A stretch of 52,403 bases of DNA, from positions 1-52,403 of the forward strand of contig JAURYH010000011.1 of the NCBI GenBank assembly GCA_030653975.1, written 5' to 3'. Position numbers and translations under genes: made by a program. The stretch comes from Hydrogenophaga sp. (GTDB lineage: Bacteria > Pseudomonadota > Gammaproteobacteria > Burkholderiales > Burkholderiaceae_C). Below the pieces are notes generated by a model. It had not been told where the DNA came from, searched no databases, and was given only the letters and a program-made list of their open reading frames with translations. Shown here in pieces: positions 1-8,463 of the stretch (its first letter is position 1; every line of letters starts with the position of its first letter).

Positions 1-148
1 GTCGGTGCGTTGACCAAGTGCTCAAGGACGAACTCTGGGCTCCAGGGGGATGCAGGTTTGGCGCACCAACCGACAAGATTCACTCTTCAAAAAACACAGA
101 ACGGAACATACAAGGGGGTCGCGCGCAGCGCGGCGGGGGTGCTTCGAT

Positions 149-1183
149 TCAGCCCAGGCTCGCGTCCAGCATCAGCATGAAGATGAAGCCGGCCATCAGC
201 GTCACCGAGGCCATGCCCTCGAAGCCGTTGCGGTGGGTTTCGGGAATGATCTCGTGGCTCACCACGAAGATCATCGCGCCCGCGGCCACCGCGAGGCCGA
301 TGGGGTAGAAGGCCGGCAGGCTGCCGAGCAGGGCCAGGCCCACGATGGCGCCGAAGGGCTCGGCCAGGCCCGAGAGCGCCGCCACCGCCCACGAGGTGCC
401 CGCGCTCTGCCCCAGCGTGCGCAAGGCCATCGCCACGATCAGGCCCTCGGGCATGTTCTGCAGGCCGATCGCCAGCGCCAACGAAGCGCCCGCGTTCACC
501 GCATCGCCGCCGCCCACGCCCAGCGCCGTGCCCGCGTAGGCCGCGCCCACCGCCAGGCCTTCGGGCACGTTGTGGATCAGGATCGCAAGCACCATGAGCC
601 AGGCGCGCTGGGAGGCGCCCGGGTCGCGGCCGTCGGTCGTGGTCCATTGCGCGGCGTGGCCGGTGGCGGCCGGGGGCAACACCGCGTGTTCGTGCGGCAA
701 AGCGCGGTCGATGCCGATCATCAGCAACATGCCCAGCGTGAGGCCGATGGCGGTGAGCCCGGCGGCGCCGGACTTCGCCGAGCCGGTGGCGGCGAGCAGG
801 GCCTGCCCGGCGTCAATGGACGGCAACAGCAAGGCAAAGATGGCGGCGGCCAGCATCACGCCCGCCGCGAACGACATCAGCGCCGACTCCTGGCGCTTGC
901 TCACGCGCTGCACCAGGAACACCGGCAGCGCCCCGACGGCGGTGGCCAAAGCGGCCAGCAGCGAAGCCTGCACGCCGGATGTCATGGCGCTGCTGGCACC
1001 GGTGGCGTCCCACCACACGCGGGTGGGTGCCCAGAAGGTGCTGCCCGCCGCCAGCCCGGCCATCAGCAACAGGCCGGCACCGAGCGCGAGCAGGGCGTTG
1101 CGCAGCGCGTGCGGCGGCACCGGCAGTTCCAGACGCTGCATCTGGAACCACACGGGCTGGATCTGGCGGATGAGGGCGGTCAT
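149..1183 (-). CDS. ZIP family metal transporter
   Basis: Predicted inner-membrane divalent metal (zinc-type) transporter of 344 residues. Many hydrophobic segments are visible. The family signature HNVPEG lies in one central helix and a second, similar motif (LQNMPEG) in the next; these form the metal site in ZIP proteins. A His-rich loop (HEHAVLPPAATGH) sits between the two halves, and the C-terminal part carries SHEIIPETHRNG. I start at 1183 because AGGAG lies just upstream; a start at 1234 would add 17 residues without a better ribosome site. A perfect dyad (1222-1242) lies upstream and may control it. The metal preference cannot be read from the sequence. Confidence 0.88.
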   Translation of the reverse strand: MTALIRQIQPVWFQMQRLELPVPPHALRNALLALGAGLLLMAGLAAGSTFWAPTRVWWDATGASSAMTSGVQASLLAALATAVGALPVFLVQRVSKRQESALMSFAAGVMLAAAIFALLLPSIDAGQALLAATGSAKSGAAGLTAIGLTLGMLLMIGIDRALPHEHAVLPPAATGHAAQWTTTDGRDPGASQRAWLMVLAILIHNVPEGLAVGAAYAGTALGVGGGDAVNAGASLALAIGLQNMPEGLIVAMALRTLGQSAGTSWAVAALSGLAEPFGAIVGLALLGSLPAFYPIGLAVAAGAMIFVVSHEIIPETHRNGFEGMASVTLMAGFIFMLMLDASLG

Positions 1184-1221
1184 GGGGGCGGGCTCCTGGG
1201 GTCGGGCAATCGGGGTTGATG

Positions 1222-1242
1222 GATAGTTTGTCAAAAACTATC
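1222..1242 (-). promoter_or_regulatory. 8-bp inverted repeat upstream of the ZIP gene
   Basis: GATAGTTT and AAACTATC form a perfect 8-bp dyad around a 5-nt spacer, 39 nt upstream of the ZIP start. Read on the minus strand, the centre holds TTGACA, a consensus -35 hexamer. A repressor bound here would block the promoter. It does not look like a classical Zur or Fur box; the regulator is unknown. Confidence 0.45.
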
Positions 1243-1318
1243 AAAAAACACCATTCGATTGTCTTGATCGACGCCATAGCCGCCGCGTGGCGCTCCCCGG
1301 ACTTAACTTCTCAACTTC

Positions 1319-1519
1319 TCAGGCCATGAACACCGCGATGAACGCCAGCATGAAGATCAGCAAGGCCGCCATGCCGGGCAGGATGAGTGGCATGTACTGG
1401 ATGACGCCCTCCAGGATGTCTTCCGCCTGTTCTTCGGCATACGCACGCAACTCGGGGTCGGAATATTCCAGCGGGTGGTTCGACATCGCCTGGTCTGGGG
1501 ATGGGTGGATGTGTTGCAT
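1319..1519 (-). CDS. Small tail-anchored membrane protein, unknown function
   Basis: A 66-residue protein with an acidic, soluble N-terminal part (about residues 18-40, many Glu/Asp) and one C-terminal hydrophobic segment (about 44-66) that runs to the stop codon. This is the topology of a tail-anchored single-span membrane protein. The start at 1519 is supported by AAGGAG 6 nt upstream; the next Met, 11 residues in, has no comparable site. I do not recognise a family. It stands alone between the ZIP gene and the rhodanese gene, which points the other way. Confidence 0.6.
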   Translation of the reverse strand: MQHIHPSPDQAMSNHPLEYSDPELRAYAEEQAEDILEGVIQYMPLILPGMAALLIFMLAFIAVFMA

Positions 1520-1804
1520 GGCAATCTCCTTGCAAAGGACCATTGGTCATGCGGCAGGCCACTGCCTGTTGGCGAAAACGGCGCTGCCGCACCTGCAGCC
1601 TGATCCCGGCGCGAGGCCTCGTCAACCGCGTCGTTGTTGTGGCTATTCTCATCGCGCGAATCCGATGGGTCGCCGGCAGACGCCGGCGCCGGGGCTGCGG
1701 CATTGTCTGTCCGGCGATTGCGGCGAGCTTCGCACACCCGCTTGCTCAGGCAGAATATCCAGCGCGGTTGTGTGTTTGCATCCGCATGGATAACAGGCCG
1801 CACG

Positions 1805-2272
1805 ATGAACATGGATGACCCTATCTCCCCGGAGGAACTGGCCGCTCTTGAGGTGACGTTGCCCACCGCGCTGGAGCTTTGCCGGTTGGGGCTGGCCTCG
1901 ATGATCGACATTCGTCAGACCTTTGAGATCGAGATGAAAGGCGCGATTCCGGATACCGTGCACATCCCGTTGTTCGAGGTCAAGCGCATGCTCGGCCACA
2001 CCTTGACCGAGGACGAGCAAGACATCCTGGACGCTGGCAAGCCGAAGGACATGGATGCCATGTCGTTCTTTTCAATGATCAATCAGTTGCACCACGCGCG
2101 CGATCACCTGCTGCTGTGTATCTGCAACAGCGGTCGAAGAAGCATCGCCGCCGCATCGTTGCTTCGCTCACTGGGCTACCCAAAGGCCTTGTCGGTGGCC
2201 GGTGGCTTTCAGGCGTGGAAAAAGCTGAAGGATGCAGCGCCCACAACGGCGCCGCCCACCGCTGCGAGCTGA
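1805..2272 (+). CDS. Rhodanese-like domain protein
   Basis: A 155-residue single-domain rhodanese. The active-site loop reads C-N-S-G-R-R-S with the candidate sulfur-carrying Cys107, matching the family CxxGxRS loop. The preceding DIR motif (about residues 35-37) and the closing segment GYPKALSVAGGFQAW are also typical. Such proteins transfer sulfane sulfur to cyanide, thiols or partner proteins. No signal peptide is visible, so it should be cytoplasmic. An insertion between the DIR motif and the Cys loop (about residues 62-98) makes it longer than the smallest family members. I chose the ATG at 1805; the in-frame upstream region looks non-coding. Confidence 0.82.
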   Translation: MNMDDPISPEELAALEVTLPTALELCRLGLASMIDIRQTFEIEMKGAIPDTVHIPLFEVKRMLGHTLTEDEQDILDAGKPKDMDAMSFFSMINQLHHARDHLLLCICNSGRRSIAAASLLRSLGYPKALSVAGGFQAWKKLKDAAPTTAPPTAAS

Positions 2273-2298
2273 ACTGCGGGGCTTCCTGGAAACACGCT

Positions 2299-3924
2299 TC
2301 AAAATCCCACCGCCATCCCGTCGCGCCGCGGATCGCTCGCGGCCACATAGCCCTCGCTCGCCGGGTCGCCGAGGCGCCAGATGAACTGGCCGGCACCGAA
2401 GTCCTGGTAGGGGTCGTCGATCAGGCGGGTCTGGTGGCCCAGGTCTTTCAGGCCCTGTACCGTGCTCGGGTCCATGGCGGATTCGACGTTGATGTGCAGC
2501 CCGGCGTCAAAGCGCCAGCGCGGCGCGTCGCAGGCGGCCTGCGGGTGCTGGCCGTGGTCAAGCATGCGAACGAGGGTCTGCACATGGCCCTGGGGCTGCA
2601 TGTTGGCGCCCATGACGCCGTAGCTCATCACCGGTTGCCCGTCTTTCGTGAGGAAGGCCGGCACGATGGTGTGGAAGGGCCGCTTGCCCGGTGCCACCAG
2701 GTTGGCCGTGTTGCGGCCCGGGCTGGCCTGCAGGTTGAAGCCGTGGCCGCGGTTCTGCAGGCTGATGCCGAACTGGGGCTCGACCATGCCCGAGCCAAAG
2801 CCCATGTAGTTGCTCTGGATGAAGCTGACCATCATGCCGCGCTCGTCGGCGGCGCTGAGGTAGACCGTGCCGCCCTGGGCGGGGTGGCCGGCGCCGAAGT
2901 CCTGCGCGCGCTGCCGGTCGATCAGCTTCGCGCGTCCGCGCAGGTAGGCCGGGTCGAGCATCTGTTCGGTGCTCAGGTCCATCGCGCCGGGTTCGGCCAC
3001 GTAGCGGTAGACGTCGGCGAAAGCCAGTTTCATGGCCTCGATCTGCAGGTGTTGCGCGGCCACGCTGTCGACCGGCATCGCGGCGAGGTCGAAGTTCGAA
3101 AGGATGCCCAGCGCGATCAGCGCGGCGATGCCTTGGCCGTTGGGCGGGATCTCGTGCAGCGTGTGACCGCGGTAGTCCTGGCCGATGGGCGCGACCCACT
3201 CGGGGTGGTAGGCGGCCATGTCGGCCTCGGTCAACGCGCCGCCGTGCACCGCTGCGAAGCGCGCCAGCGCCTGCGCGATGGGACCACGGTAGAAGGCTTC
3301 GCCTTTCGATTCGGCGATGGCGCGCAGGCCGCGCGCGGCGGCCGGAAACTTGAACAATTCACCCACTTGCGGCGCGCGGCCCCAGGGCATGAAGTGTTCG
3401 GCAAAGCCGGGCTGGCCCTGCAGCTCGGGCGTGGCCGCGGCCCACTTCTGCCGCACGACCACGGGCACCGCGCAGCCTCGCTCGGCCAGTTCGATGGCGG
3501 GTTGCATGAGGTCGGCAAAGGGCAGCCGGCCAAAGCGTTCGCTCAAGGTCGCCCAGCCGGCCACGGCGCCGGGCACGGTGACCGAATCGATCCCGCGCTT
3601 CGGGGGCGTGAGCGCGTCGGCGCCGTATTTGCGGTGGAAATGATCCGGTGTCCAGGCCATCGGCGCGGTGCCCGACGCGTTCAGGCCGTGCAGGCGCTGG
3701 CCGTCCCAGAGGATGCAGAAGGCGTCGGAGCCCAGGCCGTTGCTCACCGGTTCGGTGATGGTGAGCGCGGCCGCGGCGGCGATGGCCGCGTCCACCGCGT
3801 TGCCGCCTTGCAGCAGCATGCGCAGCCCGGCCTGGGCGGCGAGCGGGTGCGAGGTGCTGACGAGGTTGCGGGCGAAGACCGGCAGGCGGGTGCTGGGGTA
3901 GCCGTGGGCGTTTTGCAGGTTCAT
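2299..3924 (-). CDS. Gamma-glutamyltransferase family protein
   Basis: An N-terminal-nucleophile hydrolase of 541 residues, about the usual length for gamma-glutamyltranspeptidases. These proteins cut themselves into two subunits in front of a catalytic Thr. Here GGTVYLSAAD contains the candidate Thr353, aligned with the family T-x-H/Y-x-S start of the small subunit. The conserved N-terminal stretch GGNAVDAAIAAA is present. There is no signal peptide, so it is probably a cytoplasmic member (YwrD-like) rather than the periplasmic glutathione-degrading type; the true substrate is unknown. The start at 3924 is chosen over one 10 residues upstream. Confidence 0.88.
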   Translation of the reverse strand: MNLQNAHGYPSTRLPVFARNLVSTSHPLAAQAGLRMLLQGGNAVDAAIAAAAALTITEPVSNGLGSDAFCILWDGQRLHGLNASGTAPMAWTPDHFHRKYGADALTPPKRGIDSVTVPGAVAGWATLSERFGRLPFADLMQPAIELAERGCAVPVVVRQKWAAATPELQGQPGFAEHFMPWGRAPQVGELFKFPAAARGLRAIAESKGEAFYRGPIAQALARFAAVHGGALTEADMAAYHPEWVAPIGQDYRGHTLHEIPPNGQGIAALIALGILSNFDLAAMPVDSVAAQHLQIEAMKLAFADVYRYVAEPGAMDLSTEQMLDPAYLRGRAKLIDRQRAQDFGAGHPAQGGTVYLSAADERGMMVSFIQSNYMGFGSGMVEPQFGISLQNRGHGFNLQASPGRNTANLVAPGKRPFHTIVPAFLTKDGQPVMSYGVMGANMQPQGHVQTLVRMLDHGQHPQAACDAPRWRFDAGLHINVESAMDPSTVQGLKDLGHQTRLIDDPYQDFGAGQFIWRLGDPASEGYVAASDPRRDGMAVGF

Positions 3925-3987
3925 GGTCTTGTGTCGACGAGGGGCAGCGTCCACACGCGGTGGCCACCGATGACCCTGGGCTGTGCT

Positions 3988-4611
3988 TCAGGCGTAGTCG
4001 TACTCGCCGCCTTTTTTCAGCGCGCGCTTGTATGCGGGGCGGGCATGGATCTTCTTGAGCCAGGCCATGGTGGCTGGTCGGGACGGGCCCAGGCCGGCCC
4101 GTGACACAGCCGCCTCCAGGGGGAAGCTCATCATGATGTCGGCCGCGCTGATGGCTTTGCCTGCAAACCAGGGCCGCGAGGCCAGTTCCTGTTCGATGTA
4201 GTCCAGGTGCACGTCCACCATGGGCTGGATGCGCTTGAGCGCGATCTTGCCCATCAGCGGCACCTTGCCCATGGCCAGCATGAGCAGCAGCGTGGGCATG
4301 ACCGAACCCTCGGCGTAGTGCAGGAACTGGCGGTAGCGCCGCAGGCCTTCACCGCTGTCGCTGGGTCCGAAGCGACCGGTCTTCTCGACCAGGTACTCGC
4401 AAATGGCGCCGGTTTCCACCAGCTTGACGCCACCGTCCTCCAGCACCGGCGACTTGCCCAGGGGATGCACCTTTTTCAGTTCGGGCGGCGCGAGCATGGT
4501 GCGCGGGTCGCGCTGGTAGGCGCGGATGTCGTAGGGCAGTTCCAGCTCTTCGAGCATCCAGAGCAGGCGCTGCGAGCGGGAGTTGTTCAGGTGGTGGACG
4601 ATGAGGGTCAT
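3988..4611 (-). CDS. Glutathione S-transferase family protein
   Basis: A 207-residue two-domain GST. The N-terminal thioredoxin-like domain (about 1-80) starts with TLIVHHLNNSRSQR, includes the PLGKSPVL loop with the cis-Pro expected to contact glutathione, and the ETGAICEYL helix. The helical C-terminal domain includes the ISAADIMMSFPLE segment typical of GST folding. The ATG at 4611 fits the family N terminus; longer in-frame starts add unrelated sequence. It lies next to the gamma-glutamyltransferase, a possible but unproven glutathione link. Substrate unknown. Confidence 0.85.
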   Translation of the reverse strand: MTLIVHHLNNSRSQRLLWMLEELELPYDIRAYQRDPRTMLAPPELKKVHPLGKSPVLEDGGVKLVETGAICEYLVEKTGRFGPSDSGEGLRRYRQFLHYAEGSVMPTLLLMLAMGKVPLMGKIALKRIQPMVDVHLDYIEQELASRPWFAGKAISAADIMMSFPLEAAVSRAGLGPSRPATMAWLKKIHARPAYKRALKKGGEYDYA

Positions 4612-4764
4612 GGCAGGGGGCATGGAGAGCGGGGAGGCCTGCATTGTGGAGCTTCGGCGCGAAACATGAAAACCCCAGGTCCGCGCCGCGCTGACGCTCA
4701 TGGGGCTGGTGTTGCCGGTGCTGTGGTGGCACAGTGGCCGTCCCGTCATTCACAGGAGGCCAGC

Positions 4765-5142
4765 ATGTCCGCCAGCCCGCACGCCATCAACTGGTTTGAA
4801 ATCCCTGCCACCGACTTCGCCCGCGCCAAGGCGTTCTACGAGACCGTGCTCGGTCGCGGCATCGAGACGATGACCATGGGGCCGTCCATCATGGGTTTTC
4901 TCTCATCGAGTCCGGACTCTGTGGGCGGCGCCATCGTCCAGGGAGATGGCGCTGCACCTTCGCGCACTGGCACACTGGTCTACCTCAACGGCGGTGAGGA
5001 CCTGGCGCCGATGCTCGCCCGTGTGGAAGGCGCGGGCGGTTCGGTGGTGGTGCCCAAGACCGACATCGGCAGCGGCTTCGGCTTCTTCGCCCACTTCATC
5101 GACACCGAGGGCAACAAGGTCGGCCTGCACTCCATGCAGTGA
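4765..5142 (+). CDS. VOC family (glyoxalase/bleomycin-resistance fold) protein
   Basis: A 125-residue single vicinal-oxygen-chelate protein. The N-terminal pattern NWFEIPATDFARAKAFYETV is the usual beta-strand plus helix of this fold, and the C-terminal repeat ends in GFFAHFIDTEGNKVGLH, a typical metal-side strand. A strong ribosome site, AGGAGG, precedes the ATG at 4765. Family members include lyases, dioxygenases and antibiotic-binding proteins, and metal ligands are not clear enough here to choose. It is transcribed alone, convergent with the FAD oxidoreductase. Confidence 0.82.
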   Translation: MSASPHAINWFEIPATDFARAKAFYETVLGRGIETMTMGPSIMGFLSSSPDSVGGAIVQGDGAAPSRTGTLVYLNGGEDLAPMLARVEGAGGSVVVPKTDIGSGFGFFAHFIDTEGNKVGLHSMQ

Positions 5143-5152
5143 GGGCGGGCGC

Positions 5153-6292
5153 TCAGGCCCGCAGCGTCGCCCGCGCGGGCGACAGCATGGCCGCCGTTAG
5201 TCCACTGTCCGCGATGTGCGCTGGCAGCGGCAGCCCGCGCGCCAGCGCCGCGCAGGACTCGCCCATGGCCGCGCTGGTCTGGATGCCGTAACCGCCCTGC
5301 GCGGCGCACCAGAAAAAGCCCGGTGCCTGGGCGTCGAAACCACCCACCAGATCACCGTCGGCCACGAAGGAGCGCAGGCCTGCCCAGGTGTGGGTGGGGC
5401 GCGGGCTGAGCGTGGTCCAGGTTTCGATGGCGTGCAGGCCGAGCGCGATGTCCAGCTCTTCGGGCTGCACGTCCTGCGGCACGGTCGGGTCGGCGTTCAC
5501 CGGCGAGGCGAGCAGGGCGCCTGCGTCGGGCTTCATGTAGAAGCTCTCGTCGGCGGCGAGCAGCAGCGGCCAGTGCGCCGTGTCCACGCCGGCCGGGGTT
5601 GCGAAGGTAAAGGCTGTGCGGCGTTTGGGCACCAGTCCGATGGGCGCCACACCTGCCAGGCCGGCGATGGCATCGCACCACGCGCCCGCCGCGTTGATCA
5701 GCACCGGCGCTGTGTATTCGCCACCGGTCGCGGTGCGCACGCGCCAGTGATCGCCTGCGCGTTCGATGGCCACCACCTCTGCATCCGTCACCAGCTCGCC
5801 ACCCGCGCGCCTGAAGCCGCGCAGGTAGCCCTGGTGGATGGCGTGCACGTCCATGTCGAAACTGTCGGGCTCGTGGATGGCTGCGCTCACCTTTTCGGGC
5901 CGCAGAACGGGCACCATCGCCAGCGCTTCGGCCGCACTCAGGCGTCGGCCACGCGGGCTGATGTCTTTCAGCACATGCCAGGCTTCGTCCAGATGGTGCA
6001 TGTCCGCCTCGCCCGCCACCGTCAGCAGGCCACGCGGCGTGAGCAGTGGCGCCTCGGCAAAGCCCGTGGGCGGGTTGTTGAAGAAGGGTTCGCTTGCCCG
6101 CGAGAGCGCACGCACCTGGGGTGGCCCGTAGCTGGCGATGAACTGCGCCGCCGAGCGCCCGGTGCTGTGGTAACCGGGCTGGCTCTCGCGTTCCAGCATC
6201 AGGCAGCGGCCGTGCGGCGCGAGGAAGTGGCCGGTGGAGGCGCCCGCGATGCCGGCGCCGAGCAGGATGAAATCGTGCGATGGGGTGCTCAT
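5153..6292 (-). CDS. FAD-dependent oxidoreductase (DAO/glycine oxidase type)
   Basis: A 379-residue flavoprotein of the D-amino-acid oxidase superfamily. The N terminus has the dinucleotide-binding motif LLGAGIAGASTGHFLA (GxGxxG), followed by ERESQPGYHSTGRSAA, which in this family holds the flavin and Arg/Ser contacts. The C terminus has the FFWCAAQGGYGIQTS stretch around the second FAD contact. Relatives oxidise amines or amino acids to imino acids and pass electrons to oxygen or a membrane acceptor. No single substrate is indicated. The ATG at 6292 starts directly before the FAD motif; 106 in-frame upstream codons look non-coding. Confidence 0.85.
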   Translation of the reverse strand: MSTPSHDFILLGAGIAGASTGHFLAPHGRCLMLERESQPGYHSTGRSAAQFIASYGPPQVRALSRASEPFFNNPPTGFAEAPLLTPRGLLTVAGEADMHHLDEAWHVLKDISPRGRRLSAAEALAMVPVLRPEKVSAAIHEPDSFDMDVHAIHQGYLRGFRRAGGELVTDAEVVAIERAGDHWRVRTATGGEYTAPVLINAAGAWCDAIAGLAGVAPIGLVPKRRTAFTFATPAGVDTAHWPLLLAADESFYMKPDAGALLASPVNADPTVPQDVQPEELDIALGLHAIETWTTLSPRPTHTWAGLRSFVADGDLVGGFDAQAPGFFWCAAQGGYGIQTSAAMGESCAALARGLPLPAHIADSGLTAAMLSPARATLRA

Positions 6293-6339
6293 GCCCGAGA
6301 TGGTACGGCGCTCGGTGTCGGCCTGTTGCCGAGGCGGAT

Positions 6340-7353
6340 TCACCAGCGGTTCAGGGCGCCGCGCAGCCGGGTTTTGACATCCGCGTTGGCGAAGCTGGCG
6401 TCGATGGACGTGCGGGCCACGGCGCGCAGATCGTCGTCGGTCCAGCTGAAGGCGGTCTGGCACAGCGCGTACTCGGCTTCGAGCGTGGTTTCCAGCAGGG
6501 CCGGGTCGTCGGTGTTGAGCGAGACCGGCACGCCCGCGCGGCGCAGGCGGTCCACCGGGTGGGCTTCGATGGACGGGTAGACGCCGAGCTTGAGGTTGGA
6601 CGTGGGGCACACGCCCAGGGGGATCTGGCGCTCGGCCAGCAGGGCCACGAGCGCGGGGTCTTCGATGGCGCGCACGCCGTGGTCGATGCGGTCGGCGCCG
6701 AGCAGTTCGATGGCGTCGCGCACCCCTTCCGGGCCGCTGGACTCACCCGCGTGCACGGTGCGCTTCAGGCCGGCGGCGCCCGCGCGGCGAAAGGCCTCGG
6801 CAAAGCGCGGGCCGGTGCGCCCGGCGGTGGCCTCGTTGCCGTCGATGGACAGGGCCACCACACGCGGATGCCGCAGCGCGACCAGCGCGTCCACCAGTTC
6901 GGCGGCGGCGTCGGCCGACTGCGTGCGCAGCAGGCTCACGCACAGGCCCACAGGCGGCAGGCCGTCTTGTTCGGCCGCGCGAAACCCGGCGTCGAGCGCG
7001 TCGATCATGGCCGCCAGGCGGCCATGCCAGGGTTTCCAGTGGGTGGGGTTGAAGATCAGGTCGGCGTAGCCGGTGCCGCTGGCGGCCAGGCGCTGGCTGA
7101 AACCGTAGGCCGCTTCGGCCAGTTCGTCGCGGCTGCGCACCAGGCCGCAAGCCCAGTCGAGAAAGTGCAGGAAATCGGCGAGGCCGTCGAAGTGCAGCAG
7201 TTGCCCGGGCGGGCGGGGCAGGGGCTCGCCATGGCGCCGGGCCCAGGTTTCGAGCTGCGGCACCGGCAGGCAGCCTTCGAGGTGCACATGGACTTCGGCG
7301 CGCGGCAGTGTGCGCAGGCGGTCGGGTGAGGCGGTTGGCGAGGTGCGCGTCAT
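6340..7353 (-). CDS. Adenosine/adenine deaminase family protein
   Basis: A 337-residue metal-dependent purine deaminase. The zinc ligands His22 and His24 are in HVHLEG; the later motifs HAGESSG, DHGVRAIED and SLNTDDPAL supply the remaining His and Asp residues of the family. Classical adenosine deaminases usually read HLDG, whereas proteins acting on free adenine often read HLEG, so an adenine-deaminase role is plausible but not shown. The ATG at 7353 is preferred; two in-frame upstream Met codons exist. It lies immediately behind the FAD oxidoreductase on the same strand, with a 47-nt gap. Confidence 0.85.
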   Translation of the reverse strand: MTRTSPTASPDRLRTLPRAEVHVHLEGCLPVPQLETWARRHGEPLPRPPGQLLHFDGLADFLHFLDWACGLVRSRDELAEAAYGFSQRLAASGTGYADLIFNPTHWKPWHGRLAAMIDALDAGFRAAEQDGLPPVGLCVSLLRTQSADAAAELVDALVALRHPRVVALSIDGNEATAGRTGPRFAEAFRRAGAAGLKRTVHAGESSGPEGVRDAIELLGADRIDHGVRAIEDPALVALLAERQIPLGVCPTSNLKLGVYPSIEAHPVDRLRRAGVPVSLNTDDPALLETTLEAEYALCQTAFSWTDDDLRAVARTSIDASFANADVKTRLRGALNRW

Positions 7354-7489
7354 GGGTTGGCAGGTGTGGCCGGGATGAGCCGCCATGATCGCCGTTGCCA
7401 GCGGTTTCGCCATACGGTCCGGCGCATAGCGGGTATCGGATCACCCCATCCGGTCGCACCGCTTCGCCGTCGGCCCGGGGCGTTGTGGT

Positions 7490-7810
7490 TCAGCGCTGCG
7501 GCTGCAGCACGATGATGGCCATGCCGAGCAGGGCCACGCCGGCGCCCGCCAGGTCCCACAGCGTGGGGCGCACCTGGTCCACCGCCCACAACCACAGCAG
7601 GGCCACGCCGATGTAGACCCCGCCATAGGCCGCGTACACCCGGCCGGCAGCGGTATCGTGCAGGGTCAGCAGCCAGGCGAACAGCGCCAGGCTGATGGCG
7701 CCCGGCAGCAGCAGCCAGATCGACCGGTCCTGCTTGAGCCACAGGTAGGGCAGGTAACAACCGACGATCTCGGCCAGCGCGGTGGCGGTGTAGAGCAGCA
7801 GGGCTTTCAT
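7490..7810 (-). CDS. YnfA/UPF0060 family small membrane protein
   Basis: A 106-residue protein that matches the length (about 108) and pattern of the YnfA family. Four hydrophobic segments are visible, with the conserved [12 protein letters not shown] in the first and the YAAYGGVYI region in the third. The family is distantly similar to small multidrug resistance transporters; its cellular role is poorly defined. The start at 7810 fits the family N terminus ([12 protein letters not shown]). The longer in-frame reading upstream is a shadow of the divergent DUF1810 gene. Confidence 0.88.
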   Translation of the reverse strand: MKALLLYTATALAEIVGCYLPYLWLKQDRSIWLLLPGAISLALFAWLLTLHDTAAGRVYAAYGGVYIGVALLWLWAVDQVRPTLWDLAGAGVALLGMAIIVLQPQR

Positions 7811-7918
7811 GCGGGCATTGTGCAAGCAAGGCGTCCGCTGCCTTGACCTCACCCGCGTCGGGCGGGGCATGGTCACGTCTCCTCGACCTGTGGAAGCCCG
7901 CGGTCTACCATCACCAAC

Positions 7919-8362
7919 ATGCCAGATCCGTTCAACCTCCAGCGCTTCGTCGACGCCCAGTCCGGCGTGTTTGAAACCGCACTCGCCGAGTTGCGGCAGG
8001 GTAGAAAACAATCCCACTGGATCTGGTTCGTGCTGCCCCAGCTTCGGGGTCTGGGCACCAGCCACCACGCCCAGTTCTACGGCATCGGTGGTGCGGCAGA
8101 AGCCGTGGCCTATCTGGCCCATCCGCTGCTGGGGACAAGGCTGATCGAATGCATTCGCGCCATCAGCCAGCCCTCCAGCCAGAGCGCCGAGTCCATCCTC
8201 GGCCCCATCGATGCCCTCAAGTTCCGCAGCTGCCTGACGCTGTTCGAGGCGGTTTCGCCGGAAACAACCGAGTTCTCAGCGGCGTTGCAGCGGTTCTATG
8301 GTGGTGCGCGCTGCCCGAAGACGCTGGCGCTGCTGGCCGATGGACGGATTGGCGAGGGATGA
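7919..8362 (+). CDS. DUF1810 family protein
   Basis: A 147-residue protein that I recognise as DUF1810 from the N-terminal [10 protein letters not shown], the [17 protein letters not shown] stretch and the later [13 protein letters not shown] helix. The function is unknown; genome annotations sometimes call such proteins calpastatin-like without good reason. It is predicted to be soluble and all-helical. It stands alone, divergent from ynfA and convergent with dnaJ. Confidence 0.85.
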   Translation: MPDPFNLQRFVDAQSGVFETALAELRQGRKQSHWIWFVLPQLRGLGTSHHAQFYGIGGAAEAVAYLAHPLLGTRLIECIRAISQPSSQSAESILGPIDALKFRSCLTLFEAVSPETTEFSAALQRFYGGARCPKTLALLADGRIGEG

Positions 8363-8405
8363 ACGCAGTCCCATCCCAACGGACGGCAGCCATATCGCCA
8401 TGGCA

Positions 8406-8438
8406 GGAAAAAGGGGCGTCGGTCACCCGTCGCCCCTT
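8406..8438 (-). terminator. Intrinsic terminator of the dnaJ transcript
   Basis: On the minus strand a stem AAGGGGCG/CGCCCCTT (8411-8418 with 8431-8438) is followed by a run of five T. It lies 26 nt past the dnaJ stop and faces the right way to end the grpE-dnaK-dnaJ message. Confidence 0.75.
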
Positions 8439-8463
8439 GCATTGCTGAACCGCTCAGCCGAAC

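Noticed and set aside
2116..4104. Open frame of 662 codons on the plus strand
   Set aside because: Antisense to the gamma-glutamyltransferase, with shadow-like composition and no ribosome site.
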